Source: Candidatus Iainarchaeum sp. (GTDB lineage: Archaea > Iainarchaeota > Iainarchaeia > Iainarchaeales > GCA-2688035). Taken from it: a stretch of DNA of 64,000 nucleotides. The DNA is taken from contig NZBU01000012.1 of NCBI GenBank assembly GCA_002688035.1, forward strand, positions 26,797-90,796, read 5' to 3'. Positions 47,006 through 56,734 of the stretch are shown here, piece after piece (within the stretch, counting starts at the first letter, position 1; the number at the start of each line of letters is the position of its first letter). Position numbers and translations under genes: made by a program. The notes beneath the pieces are model-generated. The model was not told the DNA's origin. It saw nothing but the letters and a program-made list of their open reading frames with translations, and searched no databases.

Positions 47006-47970
47006 AGAGTTGAGCGTTCTTTTTCAACGAGTTGCTTTGCTTTCTTTATTTCGCTTGGATAATGCTTTCCTCTGTAAAGAACCTTTGCTTCAGCTTCACT
47101 TGCATTAAAGGCTTTCTTCAATATTTCTGTTGCCTTTTCGTGGTCAAAGCGCTTGCAGGAAACGACATCTATTTTTGCAAATCCCTGCAAAGGATAGGTG
47201 TGAATTGTGATGTGTGATTCAGCTATGATCACAAAACCGCTTAGGCCTGAGTCCTCTTTCTTTGGCGCCTTATATTCTATGATATGTGCTTCTGAAATTT
47301 TTTGCATTCCAATTTTTGCAGGAAACTCGTTCAAAATCTTTTCAACAAACTTTTTATCCCCAAGTTTCTTTGCATTGCACTTGTACAAGTCCAAAGCGAG
47401 CTGTGGCCCGTAGTCTGCACTAAATTTTTCGAGAAAAAGTGGCATTGCCTTATCAATTAAATTGTAAGCCAGGTCAAATGCGAAGAGCAGGAAAAAGTAT
47501 TCAAAGTTTCCTGTTACAAAGCCGATTGCAATGGCTCCAATCTCTAGTGAGAGCCTTACACTAACCACTTTCTCCACAAGCCTATTCACACTTTTATCTT
47601 TTTCCTTTATCTTATCAATAAAATCGTTTAGTATTTCATCTAAGAAACCGAGTAGCAAGAATATTACTAAAAATGGAAAGTTGATCGCCGGGAAGCCAAA
47701 GAGAGAAGCAAAAATGAATAGGGCTGCCACTGCAAACTGGTGCTCCCGTGAATCAATCTTTCCAGCTATAAGCACACCAATAGTAATTGCAATAATGATT
47801 GTTGCAAACTCGGTTGAAATGGTAATAAGAAATCCTGCCAATAGGCCATAGGTTATACCTGTTAGGTATGGTAGCACAGGGTGCTTTGACTTGAATGGCT
47901 CATCAACAAAGTTGTCTGTCATCTTTGTCAGCAGGCCATCCAGAAAAGCTAGCAGGTAGAAAAAAATCAC
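47002..47970 (-). CDS. S-adenosylmethionine decarboxylase (SpeD-like) fused to N-terminal membrane domain
   Basis: About 190-aa polytopic N-terminal region, then GFVIIAESHITIHTYPLQGFAKIDVVSCKRFDHEKA. Confidence 0.85.
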   Translation of the reverse strand: MIFFYLLAFLDGLLTKMTDNFVDEPFKSKHPVLPYLTGITYGLLAGFLITISTEFATIIIAITIGVLIAGKIDSREHQFAVAALFIFASLFGFPAINFPFLVIFLLLGFLDEILNDFIDKIKEKDKSVNRLVEKVVSVRLSLEIGAIAIGFVTGNFEYFFLLFAFDLAYNLIDKAMPLFLEKFSADYGPQLALDLYKCNAKKLGDKKFVEKILNEFPAKIGMQKISEAHIIEYKAPKKEDSGLSGFVIIAESHITIHTYPLQGFAKIDVVSCKRFDHEKATEILKKAFNASEAEAKVLYRGKHYPSEIKKAKQLVEKERSTL

Positions 47971-48884
47971 AGTACTCCCTTCTCTTTCAATGAAGCTGCA
48001 ATCAGTGGGAGTGCAATTGTTGCATCACAGTGCACTTGCACACTGCTCCCTTTCTCTTTTATTTTGCCCCAGCTCTTTGCTTCTTTTGTTTGTGCTCCTG
48101 AGAGCGAACCATCGTACTCGACAGCTGTTGAAACATAAACCGCGTAATCCAAGCCATCACGAACAAGGTTTGCGCCAATAATGTGGTGCTTGCTGATTCC
48201 CCCGCCAAGGATTATTGCTGCAGTTTTCTCAGCGTTGAGTACTGTGTCAGCCAGTCTCTTCATGTCCTTTGTAACATCAACCACAAAGTCTGCATGCTCC
48301 TGTTTGAAAAAGTACATTTGCAATCCAATTGCCCCATCCGTAATTCCCGGGCAAAAAACAGGAATGTTGTTTTTAGTGCAGTGATGCAAAAAGCTTTCCT
48401 CAGGAAGCGTGCTTCCAATAAACTCGTTCAACTCACTAGGGCTAGTGCTCTTATCTTGAGCATATAATTCGCTGAACCATGGCTGTATTTTTTCCTCAAG
48501 AATCTCAAAGCCTTTGTTTTCAACAAAAATGTTTCCAATTCTGTTAACTCCTTTCTTGTGGAGCTCAATGTCATCAACATTAAACGCGCCTTTCCCATAG
48601 GGCATAAAGCTCTTGATTATATCGTGGTCAATACTTCCAGCAGTTGTGACGATTGCATCAACAAACTTTTTCTCACACATCTCCCTCACTATTCCGCGCA
48701 GGCCTGATGCCATCATATTCGCGGTAAACCCAAGAAATATGGTGCAGTTCTCTTTTTTCATTTGTTCAATAAGCTCAACGGCTTCAGCAAGGTGCGATGC
48801 CTGGAACCCAGTGTCTTTCATCTGCCCAATAATATCTGCAGCGCCTTGCTTGTTGTTCAATTTAATATCGCTAATCTTTTCCAT
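47967..48884 (-). CDS. dys: Deoxyhypusine synthase
   Basis: FLGFTANMMASGLRGIVREM; VTTAGSIDHDIIKSF; VFCPGITDGAIGLQMYF; ILGGGISKHHIIGANLVRDGLDYAVYVSTA. Confidence 0.93.
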   Translation of the reverse strand: MEKISDIKLNNKQGAADIIGQMKDTGFQASHLAEAVELIEQMKKENCTIFLGFTANMMASGLRGIVREMCEKKFVDAIVTTAGSIDHDIIKSFMPYGKGAFNVDDIELHKKGVNRIGNIFVENKGFEILEEKIQPWFSELYAQDKSTSPSELNEFIGSTLPEESFLHHCTKNNIPVFCPGITDGAIGLQMYFFKQEHADFVVDVTKDMKRLADTVLNAEKTAAIILGGGISKHHIIGANLVRDGLDYAVYVSTAVEYDGSLSGAQTKEAKSWGKIKEKGSSVQVHCDATIALPLIAASLKEKGVL

Positions 48885-49001
48885 TTTTTACCACCTCCAA
48901 TTATATCTAGAAAAATTAGTGCAATGAAACTTTGTTAGGTGGTCTTGGTTTCATAGAAGAATTTGCTCCGAAAGTGTATTTAAAGCTTTCATTTGGCTTT
49001 T

Positions 49002-51875
49002 TTAGGCCTTTAATTCGATTGCAAACTCTCTTTCCAGCAGCGTCTCCATTTTCTTGCCTTCAACCACTTTCATCTTGGTGTTGGTGCCTTCCTCAATCTC
49101 TTTCTGGTATTTCTTGAGGAATTCTGGATCACTGCTAGCAATAAGAAGCTCTACTGTTTGCTGTGGCACAAGCTTTGCTTTTTTTCTCTCGTCCTGGATT
49201 TTCCTGCGCAGCTCCTGCAGCCCCCACTCTTCTTTGAGTGCGGCATCAGTTTCTGTGCTAAGCAAAGCAATTACTCCTGCAACCTCTGTTTCAGCATACT
49301 GGCCCTTAGGCTTTGCCTTTACCTCAACAGCCTTTTTCACATTACATGACCTTGCAATAATTGGCAGAACATTCTTGAATTCTTTTCCTGTCTTTGAAAC
49401 AATTGCAACTTCTTTGAGAGGCCATCTTCTCCTCAATTTCTCTTGCTCCCTTAGAGCAAGAACCGCCTGCACAATATCTATTGCATTAGCCATCTCTTTC
49501 TCAAGTTTCTCATTAACCATCTCTTTGTTGGTTGTGGGTAGTCCAAGCAAATGAACTGAGTCTGGTGCTTTTCCAACTGCAGTCTGTTTTAATTGCTGGT
49601 ATAAGTGTTCTGTTATATGCGGGGCAATTGGCGCAAGCAGTCTTAAGAGCGTGTCCAAGCAAACGCTCATCGTCCTGTTCACTGCATCATCCTCACGGGC
49701 CCTAACAAGCTTTATATATGTTCTGGAGAAATCCTCCATTACAAATTTCTCGATTGCCTGCACCCCCTTGTAGTAAGTGTAGGTCTCGTAAGCGTCAATG
49801 GCATCATTCACCGTGCTATAGAGCCTGCTGAGAATCCACTTATCCTCTACTTCCAACTCTTTTGTGTTCAATGGGCTAGAGTCAAGCAGTTTTACATCAA
49901 GGTACATGCTTGCATAATTGTAAGTGTTGAATAGAACATTGAAGAACTTGCCAATATCCCTAAAGTTATCCCAATTAAATGCAAAGTCCTCTCCTCTAGA
50001 ACTCTGCACAAGGTAGTAGCGCAGGAAGTCGGTGTTGTACTTTTCAATAACTTCTTTTGGCGAAACAATGTTTCCCTGGCTCTTTGACATCTTCCTTTTG
50101 TTCAAATCAAGAACAAGACCGTGAACCACAATATTCTTGAACGGCTTTTTGTCAAATGCAATTGTGCTAAGTATGAGCTCTGAGTTCCACCAGCCCCGGA
50201 ACTGGTCTGTTCCCTCCCAATTCAAGTCTGCGGGCCAAAACTTTTCAAATAGCTTTTTGTCACGAGGATATTCAAGCGCAGCCCAACTACTTACCCCTGA
50301 GTCAAACCAAACATCAAGAATTTCTGAAACCCTTTGCATCTCCTTCCCACACTTGCACTTTACCTTTACTTTGTCAATCATTGGCTTGTGCGGATCTGGA
50401 ATCTTTTGCCCAGTTTCTTTTTCCAACTCATCAACAGAACCAAACACGCGCTGTTCTCCACATTCACACTTCCAAACAGGAACAGGGCTTCCCCAATATC
50501 TTGCTCTTGAAATCGGCCAGTCTCCCAAATTCTCTAACCAGTCATGCATTCTTCCCTGCATAAACTTTGGAACCCAGTTGACTTCCCTGTTAAGTGAAAC
50601 CATCTTCTTCCTAATTTTTTCAACATTGAAAAAATATTGAGGGAGTGCGAGCATCAGTAGCGGGCTTTTGCATCTCCAGCAAAGAGGATAGTCGTGAGTA
50701 TAATCATGCTTGTAGACAAGCGCACCCATTTCCTCCAAATCTGCTATAATATCTTTGTCAACAACCCTTGCTTTTTCACCAGCATACTTTCCGGCCTCTT
50801 CTTTGAGCGAGCCATCTATGTTCACAGGGTTTATTGCCGGCAAACCAGCTTTTCTTCCTTCATCAAAATCCTCTTTTCCATGGCCAGGCGCGGTATGAAC
50901 CAAACCAGTTCCTTCATCCAGATTTACATGTCGCTCACTCAATATTACACGATAAGCGTTTTTCAGTTTTCCAAGTTTTAGGTTAGGGGTTAAAGGGTTC
51001 TTATACTGTGTTCCATCAAGCTCTTTTCCCTTAACAGTTTTCTCTATAGAGAAGCCGGCCTCAATACTATCCATTAATTCCTGTACTTTTTCCTTCGCAA
51101 TAATCCAGGTTTCTCCATTACTCATTTTCACAAAGTCGTACTCGTATTTTGGGTGCACCATTATCCCCATGTTTCCAGGTAGAGTCCATGGCGTTGTCGT
51201 CCAAATCAAAAAATAAGTGTTCTCCAAGTTCTTTGCCTTGAATTTCACATAGACTGCGGTATCAGTTTGCTTGCTGTACTCAATTTCGTTAAATGAAACA
51301 ACTGTTTCGCAGTGCGGGCAAACATGTACAGGGTATATTCCTTCTGTAAGAAATCCTTTATCCGCTCCCTGTTTGAATGTCCACCAAACAGTGTCAATAT
51401 ACTCGCGACTCAGTGTAAGATATGGGTTCTCCCAATCCATCCAAATCCCGAGGTTTTGGAATTCCCCATTCATTACATTAATAAATTCTGTTGCAAAGTG
51501 CCTGCACTCTTTTGTGAATTTCTCAACACCATAAGTTTCAATATCTTCCTTGCACTTAAAGCCGTGCTTTTGCTCAACCTTTATTTCTGTTGGAACTCCG
51601 TGCGTATCGTATCCTGCGCGGGCAAAAACATTGTAACCCATCATCCTGCGCGAGCGAATGCTAACATCCTTCAGAATCTTGTTAAGGGCTGTTCCCATGT
51701 GGATATGACCTGTTGCGTAAGGGGGACCGTCCATAAAATAGTATGGCTTCTTCTGTTTGGAAGACTGGACCTTAACCTTGTCGGCAATCTTCTCTTTGGC
51801 CCAGAACTTCTTGATTACATTCTCCTTTTCTCCGGAGTATGCTTCCAACTGCTTTTTTTCGCTCACATCATTCAC
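49002..51875 (-). CDS. ileS: Isoleucyl-tRNA synthetase
   Basis: MDGPPYATGHIHMGTALNKILKD; GYDTHGVPTE; NKRKMSKSQGNIVSP; GTG start. Confidence 0.95.
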   Translation of the reverse strand: MNDVSEKKQLEAYSGEKENVIKKFWAKEKIADKVKVQSSKQKKPYYFMDGPPYATGHIHMGTALNKILKDVSIRSRRMMGYNVFARAGYDTHGVPTEIKVEQKHGFKCKEDIETYGVEKFTKECRHFATEFINVMNGEFQNLGIWMDWENPYLTLSREYIDTVWWTFKQGADKGFLTEGIYPVHVCPHCETVVSFNEIEYSKQTDTAVYVKFKAKNLENTYFLIWTTTPWTLPGNMGIMVHPKYEYDFVKMSNGETWIIAKEKVQELMDSIEAGFSIEKTVKGKELDGTQYKNPLTPNLKLGKLKNAYRVILSERHVNLDEGTGLVHTAPGHGKEDFDEGRKAGLPAINPVNIDGSLKEEAGKYAGEKARVVDKDIIADLEEMGALVYKHDYTHDYPLCWRCKSPLLMLALPQYFFNVEKIRKKMVSLNREVNWVPKFMQGRMHDWLENLGDWPISRARYWGSPVPVWKCECGEQRVFGSVDELEKETGQKIPDPHKPMIDKVKVKCKCGKEMQRVSEILDVWFDSGVSSWAALEYPRDKKLFEKFWPADLNWEGTDQFRGWWNSELILSTIAFDKKPFKNIVVHGLVLDLNKRKMSKSQGNIVSPKEVIEKYNTDFLRYYLVQSSRGEDFAFNWDNFRDIGKFFNVLFNTYNYASMYLDVKLLDSSPLNTKELEVEDKWILSRLYSTVNDAIDAYETYTYYKGVQAIEKFVMEDFSRTYIKLVRAREDDAVNRTMSVCLDTLLRLLAPIAPHITEHLYQQLKQTAVGKAPDSVHLLGLPTTNKEMVNEKLEKEMANAIDIVQAVLALREQEKLRRRWPLKEVAIVSKTGKEFKNVLPIIARSCNVKKAVEVKAKPKGQYAETEVAGVIALLSTETDAALKEEWGLQELRRKIQDERKKAKLVPQQTVELLIASSDPEFLKKYQKEIEEGTNTKMKVVEGKKMETLLEREFAIELKA

Positions 51876-52024
51876 TTTCCTTTCTTCATTTTCTTCTCTT
51901 TCGCAGCTTTCATCTTTACTTTTTTTCTTCTTGCCATTTCCTGTGCATGCTTTTTTGGACCCACTTTCTTTTGCCTTACTTGTATTGTCCTTGCAGGCTT
52001 TTGACTTCTCCTATTTGCACGCAT
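51872..52024 (-). CDS. Basic 50-aa microprotein coupled to ileS
   Basis: MRANRRSQKPARTIQVRQKKVGPKKHAQEMARRKKVKMKAAKEKKMKKGK*; TGA overlaps ileS GTG start (GTGA). Confidence 0.6.
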   Translation of the reverse strand: MRANRRSQKPARTIQVRQKKVGPKKHAQEMARRKKVKMKAAKEKKMKKGK

Positions 52025-52047
52025 GATTTCACCCTGTGCTTTTATTT

Positions 52048-52121
52048 GGGTCTGGGAGGATTTGAACCCCCGACCTGCGGCGTATAAGACCGATGCTCTA
52101 GCCAGGCTGAGCTACAGACCC
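52048..52121 (-). tRNA. tRNA-Ile(UAU), by anticodon-loop reading
   Basis: GGGTCTG/CAGACCC acceptor; GCTC..GAGC D-stem; TCGGT-CTTATAC-GCCGC anticodon arm; GGGGGTTCAAATCCTCC T-arm. Confidence 0.8.
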
Positions 52122-52262
52122 GTTCAAGATTATTTGAGCTATTATTAGTTTTATATAGATAACTATGCAAATCAGAAGTAGTTTTATGCCAGTATCCGAC
52201 ATTCACCCAGTATTTGTGAATTCTTGTACATAAAAAAATTAGTCCCGGAAAACGTTAAAAAG

Positions 52263-52616
52263 CTATTCGTTGCTCAGCTCTTTCTCACTCAAATTGTTTT
52301 CCTCGTTGAGCCGAGCTGGACCCTCTGCGCTCTCCTCAATGCTCCCATACTTTCCAATGTTCAGCCTAATGCTGTGCTTAAAGATTGTAGTGTAAGCATT
52401 CTCAATTTTGTAGGTTCGGTCTTTCTCAATTTTTTCAATATTCTTGTCCCACAACGAGAGTAGAATGGATGCAGTTTCATCTCCCACCAGCAATTCTGCC
52501 ACACGATGCATTTCTCCACTATCTCTTAGCATTACTTCGCGCGGCTCTCCCGTGTCCCCTGCCTTCACAATCAGTGAAATCTTTTTCTGCAAGGGCTTTA
52601 TTTCCTCAACCTTCAT
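52263..52616 (-). CDS. OB-fold single-stranded nucleic-acid-binding protein
   Basis: ISLIVKAGDTGEPREVMLRDSGEMHRVAELLVGDETASILLSLWDKNIEKIEKDRTYKIENAY. Confidence 0.75.
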   Translation of the reverse strand: MKVEEIKPLQKKISLIVKAGDTGEPREVMLRDSGEMHRVAELLVGDETASILLSLWDKNIEKIEKDRTYKIENAYTTIFKHSIRLNIGKYGSIEESAEGPARLNEENNLSEKELSNE

Positions 52617-52664
52617 TTCAAACTTGGGGTGCCAATTTCTTTTAAACCTAGAGCGGTCTAGGCT

Positions 52665-52704
52665 TTTTTAAAAAAAATAAAAAAAGAGCGGGAACTAGCC
52701 CGCT
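52665..52704 (-). terminator. Hairpin AGCGGG-CTAGTT-CCCGCT plus T tract (minus)
   Basis: Starts at last base of stop codon of 52704..53456. Confidence 0.7.
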
Positions 52705-53456
52705 TACTTGATGCTTTTCTTTATTTCGCCTGCAAAGCTTTGTATTTCTTTCTTAAATGTCAGACCAAATGAGACACCGACAACAATACCAACCGCTATT
52801 GCAATGCTCCATAGGAATGGTGTCAGGAAGATCTGAAGCAACTGTACAAGAATCTGTACTTTAGCTTCTCCAAGCACAAGTGTAAGTGCGAGGATCCCCG
52901 CGAACAACACTACAATCAACTCGGTCATGCTTGAAACCATTTTCTTAAACCTGTGTTGAGTTGCATCCAGTGCATTCTTAAGGTATCTACCTAACAGCAA
53001 GCCAAGTATCATTACCAGCAATGCTGCTAGCACTTGCGGGATGTAGAAGACAAGTGCCTCTACAAATTGGCTTAGTCCCTGTAGCTTGATTGAGTCAGCT
53101 GCTACCCACAGTGAAACCCAAATAATATACCACTTGACAAAGCTTCCGATCAAAGCGGACATTTCTTTTCCGCCGATCGCCGCAGTAAGGTTTTGTTCAT
53201 CGATCCATTGGTCAATTTTGGTGCTTTGCAATATCTTTATTACTATCTTTTTTATTATCTTCCCGAGGAACCATCCGATTACAATTATGGCAATCGCAAG
53301 GATCAGCGCAGGAACAACGTCAACAAACGAATCCCAAATTTTGAAAGCTGCTTGCTTCATTCCATCACTAAACTGTGAAACCAAATCAACCATTGTTGAA
53401 TCACCAATTAATAGAACGCTTTTGCTCTTTTTAAATCTTTTCAGGGCTTCGTTCAT
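52704..53456 (-). CDS. MscS-like/conserved TM helix mechanosensitive channel-type protein
   Basis: VPALILAIAIIVIGWFLGKIIKKIVIKILQSTKIDQWI; multiple glycine-rich TM. Confidence 0.78.
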   Translation of the reverse strand: MNEALKRFKKSKSVLLIGDSTMVDLVSQFSDGMKQAAFKIWDSFVDVVPALILAIAIIVIGWFLGKIIKKIVIKILQSTKIDQWIDEQNLTAAIGGKEMSALIGSFVKWYIIWVSLWVAADSIKLQGLSQFVEALVFYIPQVLAALLVMILGLLLGRYLKNALDATQHRFKKMVSSMTELIVVLFAGILALTLVLGEAKVQILVQLLQIFLTPFLWSIAIAVGIVVGVSFGLTFKKEIQSFAGEIKKSIK

Positions 53457-53544
53457 TAGCCTTTTTCAAAAAGGTGGATTGACGAATAATTCTCCTTTGT
53501 GTCCACAATAAACCTTATTATTGATTTTGTTCCAATACTTTGGC

Positions 53545-54096
53545 ATGGTAATTGTTGCAACAGTTGGAATGCCCGGTTCAGGCAAAAGCGAAGCGGCTGA
53601 TGTCTTTATTGCAAAGGGCTTTGACTACATTCGCTTTGGCAAAATTGTTGTGTCCGAAGTCAAGAAGCGTGGGCTTCCAGTAGAAGAAGATTATGAAAGG
53701 CAGATTCGCGAGGAGTTTCGTGAAAGATATGGTATGGCTGCAATGGCCATTCTAAACATTCCAAAAATCGAGGCCTCGGTAAAAGCAAAGAATGATGTTT
53801 TGATTGACGGGCTTTACAGTTGGGAGGAACTAATTGTTTTGCGCGAACGCTTCCCAGGCCTAAAATTATTGGCTGTTTATGCTTCGCCTGAAACACGCGC
53901 CAAGCGCCTTGCAAAAAGAAAGATTAGGCCTTTGACTGCTGAGGAACTTTCATCTCGCGACAGGGCAGAAATTGAAAACTTGCACAAGGGTGGGCCTATA
54001 GCCATTGCTGATTACACTGTTTTAAATGAAACTACCAAACCAAATTTTTTGGCGGAAGTAAAAAAAATTGTGACAAAAATAAAAAGAAAAAAATAA
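53545..54096 (+). CDS. P-loop nucleoside kinase-like protein (UPF0200/dephospho-CoA kinase-like)
   Basis: VGMPGSGKSEAADVF; VLIDGLYSWEE; TRAKRLAKRK. Confidence 0.8.
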   Translation: MVIVATVGMPGSGKSEAADVFIAKGFDYIRFGKIVVSEVKKRGLPVEEDYERQIREEFRERYGMAAMAILNIPKIEASVKAKNDVLIDGLYSWEELIVLRERFPGLKLLAVYASPETRAKRLAKRKIRPLTAEELSSRDRAEIENLHKGGPIAIADYTVLNETTKPNFLAEVKKIVTKIKRKK

Positions 54097-54131
54097 AAAA
54101 ATAGAAAAAGGGGAATGATTTACATCATTCC
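54090..54131 (-). terminator. Hairpin GGAATGAT-GTAA-ATCATTCC plus T tract, stop codon in loop
   Basis: Perfect 8-bp stem at the end of the thermosome gene. Confidence 0.65.
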
Positions 54132-55766
54132 GCCCATGCCTGGTGGCATTCCGCCCATGCCTGGTGGCATTGGTGGCTCTTTGCCCTTGCTGCTTCCCGC
54201 GATTATGTCATCAATACGCAGAATCATTTCCGCGACCTCTGTTCCGGAAGCAATTGCTTGAGTCTTGACTTTCATTGGCTCAATGACGTTCTTTGCATTC
54301 ATATCGGCAAGCTTTCCTTTTATGACGTCAACTCCAATGTACTTTCCGTCCTTTGCTCTGTGCTTTGCTCTCAAGCTAACCAAAGTGTCCAAGGGATTCA
54401 TTCCTGCTGTTTCTGCAAGAGTCCTTGGAATTTCCTCTAGTGTGTTAGCGAAGGCTTCGATTGCAAGCTGTTCTCTTCCACCAATTGTGTGTGCGTAGTC
54501 GCGCAGCCTTGTGGCGATTTCAACTTCAATGCTTCCGCCTCCTGCGACAACTTTTCCACTTTTGATTACTGTTGCAACAGCCATCAAAGCGTCGTGAACA
54601 GCTCTCTCTGCTTCGTCCACCACATGCTCTGAACCGCCCCTTATGAGCATTGAAACACTCTTAGGGTTCTTGCAGCCCTCAACGAAAACCATGTCGTCTC
54701 CGGCAATCTTTTTCTCGCTCACTGTTGCGGCTTTACCAAGGTCTGAAGCTGAAAGATCTTCTAACCTTGTCACAATCGTTCCGCCTGTAGCTCTAATAAG
54801 AGCATCCATATCGGATTTCTTGACTCTACGTACAGCTGCAATTCCTTCTTTTGCAAGGAAGTGCTGTGCTAAATCATCAATGCCTTTCTGGCAGACAACA
54901 AAGTTTGCTCCGCTTTTCTTTATTTGCTCAACCATCTTTTTCAGCATGCCTTCTTCTTGGTCTAGGAAAGCCTGCATTTGTTCAGGTGAACTAATCTCGA
55001 TTTTTGCGTCTGTCTCTGTGCTCTTTATTTCAAGTGCAGCGTCAATCAAAGCGATTTTTGCATCACCGATTTTCTTTGGCATTCCACCTTGCACTATTTC
55101 CTTGTCTATTAAAAGGCCCTTGATTAGCTTGCTGTCTTCGAGTGAAGCGCCCTGCTTTTTCTCAACCTTGACATTGTCAATGTCGATGCCAATCTCGTTG
55201 TTCTCGTTGTCTGTAACCTGGACTATTGAGTTAACAACAAGGTCTGCTAGCTCTTCTGCTGCCTCTGCAGCCTTGCCGGTCATTGATGTTAGGGCAATGT
55301 TTCTCAAAGCTTTCTTGTCATCATACTTTACGTCCTCGGCCACTTTCTCAAGTTCTTCTCTGGCCTTTTTTGCCGCTAAACGGTAACCCTTTATGATAAT
55401 ACTTGGGTGTATGTCGTCATCAAGCAGTTCTTCTGCTCTCTTCAACATTCCGCCTGCCAAGACAACTGCACTAGTTGTACCATCGCCAACTTCATCGTCC
55501 TGTGTTTTTGCAACTTCCACCATCATTTTTCCTATTGGGTGGTCGATGCTCATTTCGTCCAAAATGGTTGCGCCATCATTACTAATGGTAACGTCTCCCA
55601 AATCGTCCACAATCATCTTGTCCATTCCCTTTGGTCCAAGAGTAGATTTTACTGCCTGGGCAACTGCCTTGGCAATCAAAATATTTATTCTCTGTGCGTC
55701 CCTTCCTCTAGTCCTTTTTGAACCCTCGGTTAGAAACACCACTGGTTGCTGAGCTGCTTCAGCCAT
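54120..55766 (-). CDS. thsA: Thermosome subunit (group II chaperonin)
   Basis: [57 protein letters not shown]-rich C-terminus. Confidence 0.97.
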   Translation of the reverse strand: MAEAAQQPVVFLTEGSKRTRGRDAQRINILIAKAVAQAVKSTLGPKGMDKMIVDDLGDVTISNDGATILDEMSIDHPIGKMMVEVAKTQDDEVGDGTTSAVVLAGGMLKRAEELLDDDIHPSIIIKGYRLAAKKAREELEKVAEDVKYDDKKALRNIALTSMTGKAAEAAEELADLVVNSIVQVTDNENNEIGIDIDNVKVEKKQGASLEDSKLIKGLLIDKEIVQGGMPKKIGDAKIALIDAALEIKSTETDAKIEISSPEQMQAFLDQEEGMLKKMVEQIKKSGANFVVCQKGIDDLAQHFLAKEGIAAVRRVKKSDMDALIRATGGTIVTRLEDLSASDLGKAATVSEKKIAGDDMVFVEGCKNPKSVSMLIRGGSEHVVDEAERAVHDALMAVATVIKSGKVVAGGGSIEVEIATRLRDYAHTIGGREQLAIEAFANTLEEIPRTLAETAGMNPLDTLVSLRAKHRAKDGKYIGVDVIKGKLADMNAKNVIEPMKVKTQAIASGTEVAEMILRIDDIIAGSSKGKEPPMPPGMGGMPPGMGGMM

Positions 55767-55944
55767 GTATATCATCCTCCAAATTGTTCATTCTTTTAGC
55801 TAAAAACACTAAAAATAAGTGAAATAATTGATGGATATAAGTGTTTAAAAAGCCTCGCTTTTTTGATGGATATGCGTGTTGAAGAGCTTGCCTTTGGGAG
55901 CGAAATCATTAAATTTCCCAATATATATATATATATATTTTTGA

Positions 55945-56433
55945 ATGAGGGCAAGAATTTTGGTTTTGCTGGTTTTGCTGCTGCTAGTATTGTTTCCTGC
56001 AGTGAATGTTTTTGGGGCAGCTTGCGCTGGAAATTATGCAACATCGTGTGGCCCAAAGACTTCTGCAACTTGTAGTAACTATTATAGTTTAGGAAATGCG
56101 ACCGGTTACCAGTGCGCGTATACTATAGCATGTAAGGGATTCGGAGGTAGTTGCACTCCTCAGTGCACGGCTAATGGCAGAACAGCAACAGGTACGACAT
56201 GCGGTAATCTTACCACAGGCGTTTGCAACAACTACTTTTATGACCATGCAACAACTGACAAAGTATGTAAAACCTTTTTGGGAAGTTGTGTTGGAAAAAT
56301 AACATGCGTTCCAGAATTCTTTGGAATTGAATTTGACGCGGGCTATTTCCCAGAAATGCAAATTTCAACAGGTATAATTGCGTTAACAGCAGCAATCGCG
56401 CTGCCGACTTTCTTGCTTAGGAAGAAGCGTTAA
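55945..56433 (+). CDS. Secreted Cys-rich protein with C-terminal PEF..GIEF..TM-RKKR anchor (paralog of 1652..2140)
   Basis: CVPEFFGIEFDAGYFPEMQISTGIIALTAAIALPTFLLRKKR; 162 aa, same length as paralog. Confidence 0.75.
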   Translation: MRARILVLLVLLLLVLFPAVNVFGAACAGNYATSCGPKTSATCSNYYSLGNATGYQCAYTIACKGFGGSCTPQCTANGRTATGTTCGNLTTGVCNNYFYDHATTDKVCKTFLGSCVGKITCVPEFFGIEFDAGYFPEMQISTGIIALTAAIALPTFLLRKKR

Positions 56434-56464
56434 ATTTAAATTAACGTATTATATAAGTTTATAT

Positions 56465-56731
56465 ATGCCTACTAAGACTGTTTTGCATTATCCTCGACTT
56501 GACACGGTGTTAATGATAGAGGGCGCTATTAAGAATGCTAAGGAGTATTCTTCTAAAGCCGCGCTCTGGAAGAGCCTGCCGAAGAAGGTGATGTACCAGA
56601 CCTTTTGTCTGGTTCTTGAGTATTTGGAGCAATCAAACAAGATTCTGATTACAAAGGACAAGAGGATTATGTGGATTTTCGCTGATAACCGAAAACTTCA
56701 GAAGCTTTTAAAGGAAAGCGTTGGAATCTAA
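56465..56731 (+). CDS. Putative winged-helix antitoxin of type II TA module
   Basis: HYPRLDTVLMIEGAIKNAKEYSSKAALWKSLPKKVMYQTFCLVLEYLEQSNKI; directly precedes RelE-like ORF. Confidence 0.6.
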   Translation: MPTKTVLHYPRLDTVLMIEGAIKNAKEYSSKAALWKSLPKKVMYQTFCLVLEYLEQSNKILITKDKRIMWIFADNRKLQKLLKESVGI

Positions 56732-56734
56732 TTC

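Noticed and set aside
54643-55386. 247-aa + strand ORF opposite the thermosome gene
   Set aside because: Antisense to an unambiguous chaperonin; Ser/Ala-rich composition is a mirror of the real coding strand.
55920-55941. TA dinucleotide run (ATATATATATATATATATAT)
   Set aside because: Simple low-complexity repeat acting at most as a TATA region before 55945..56433.
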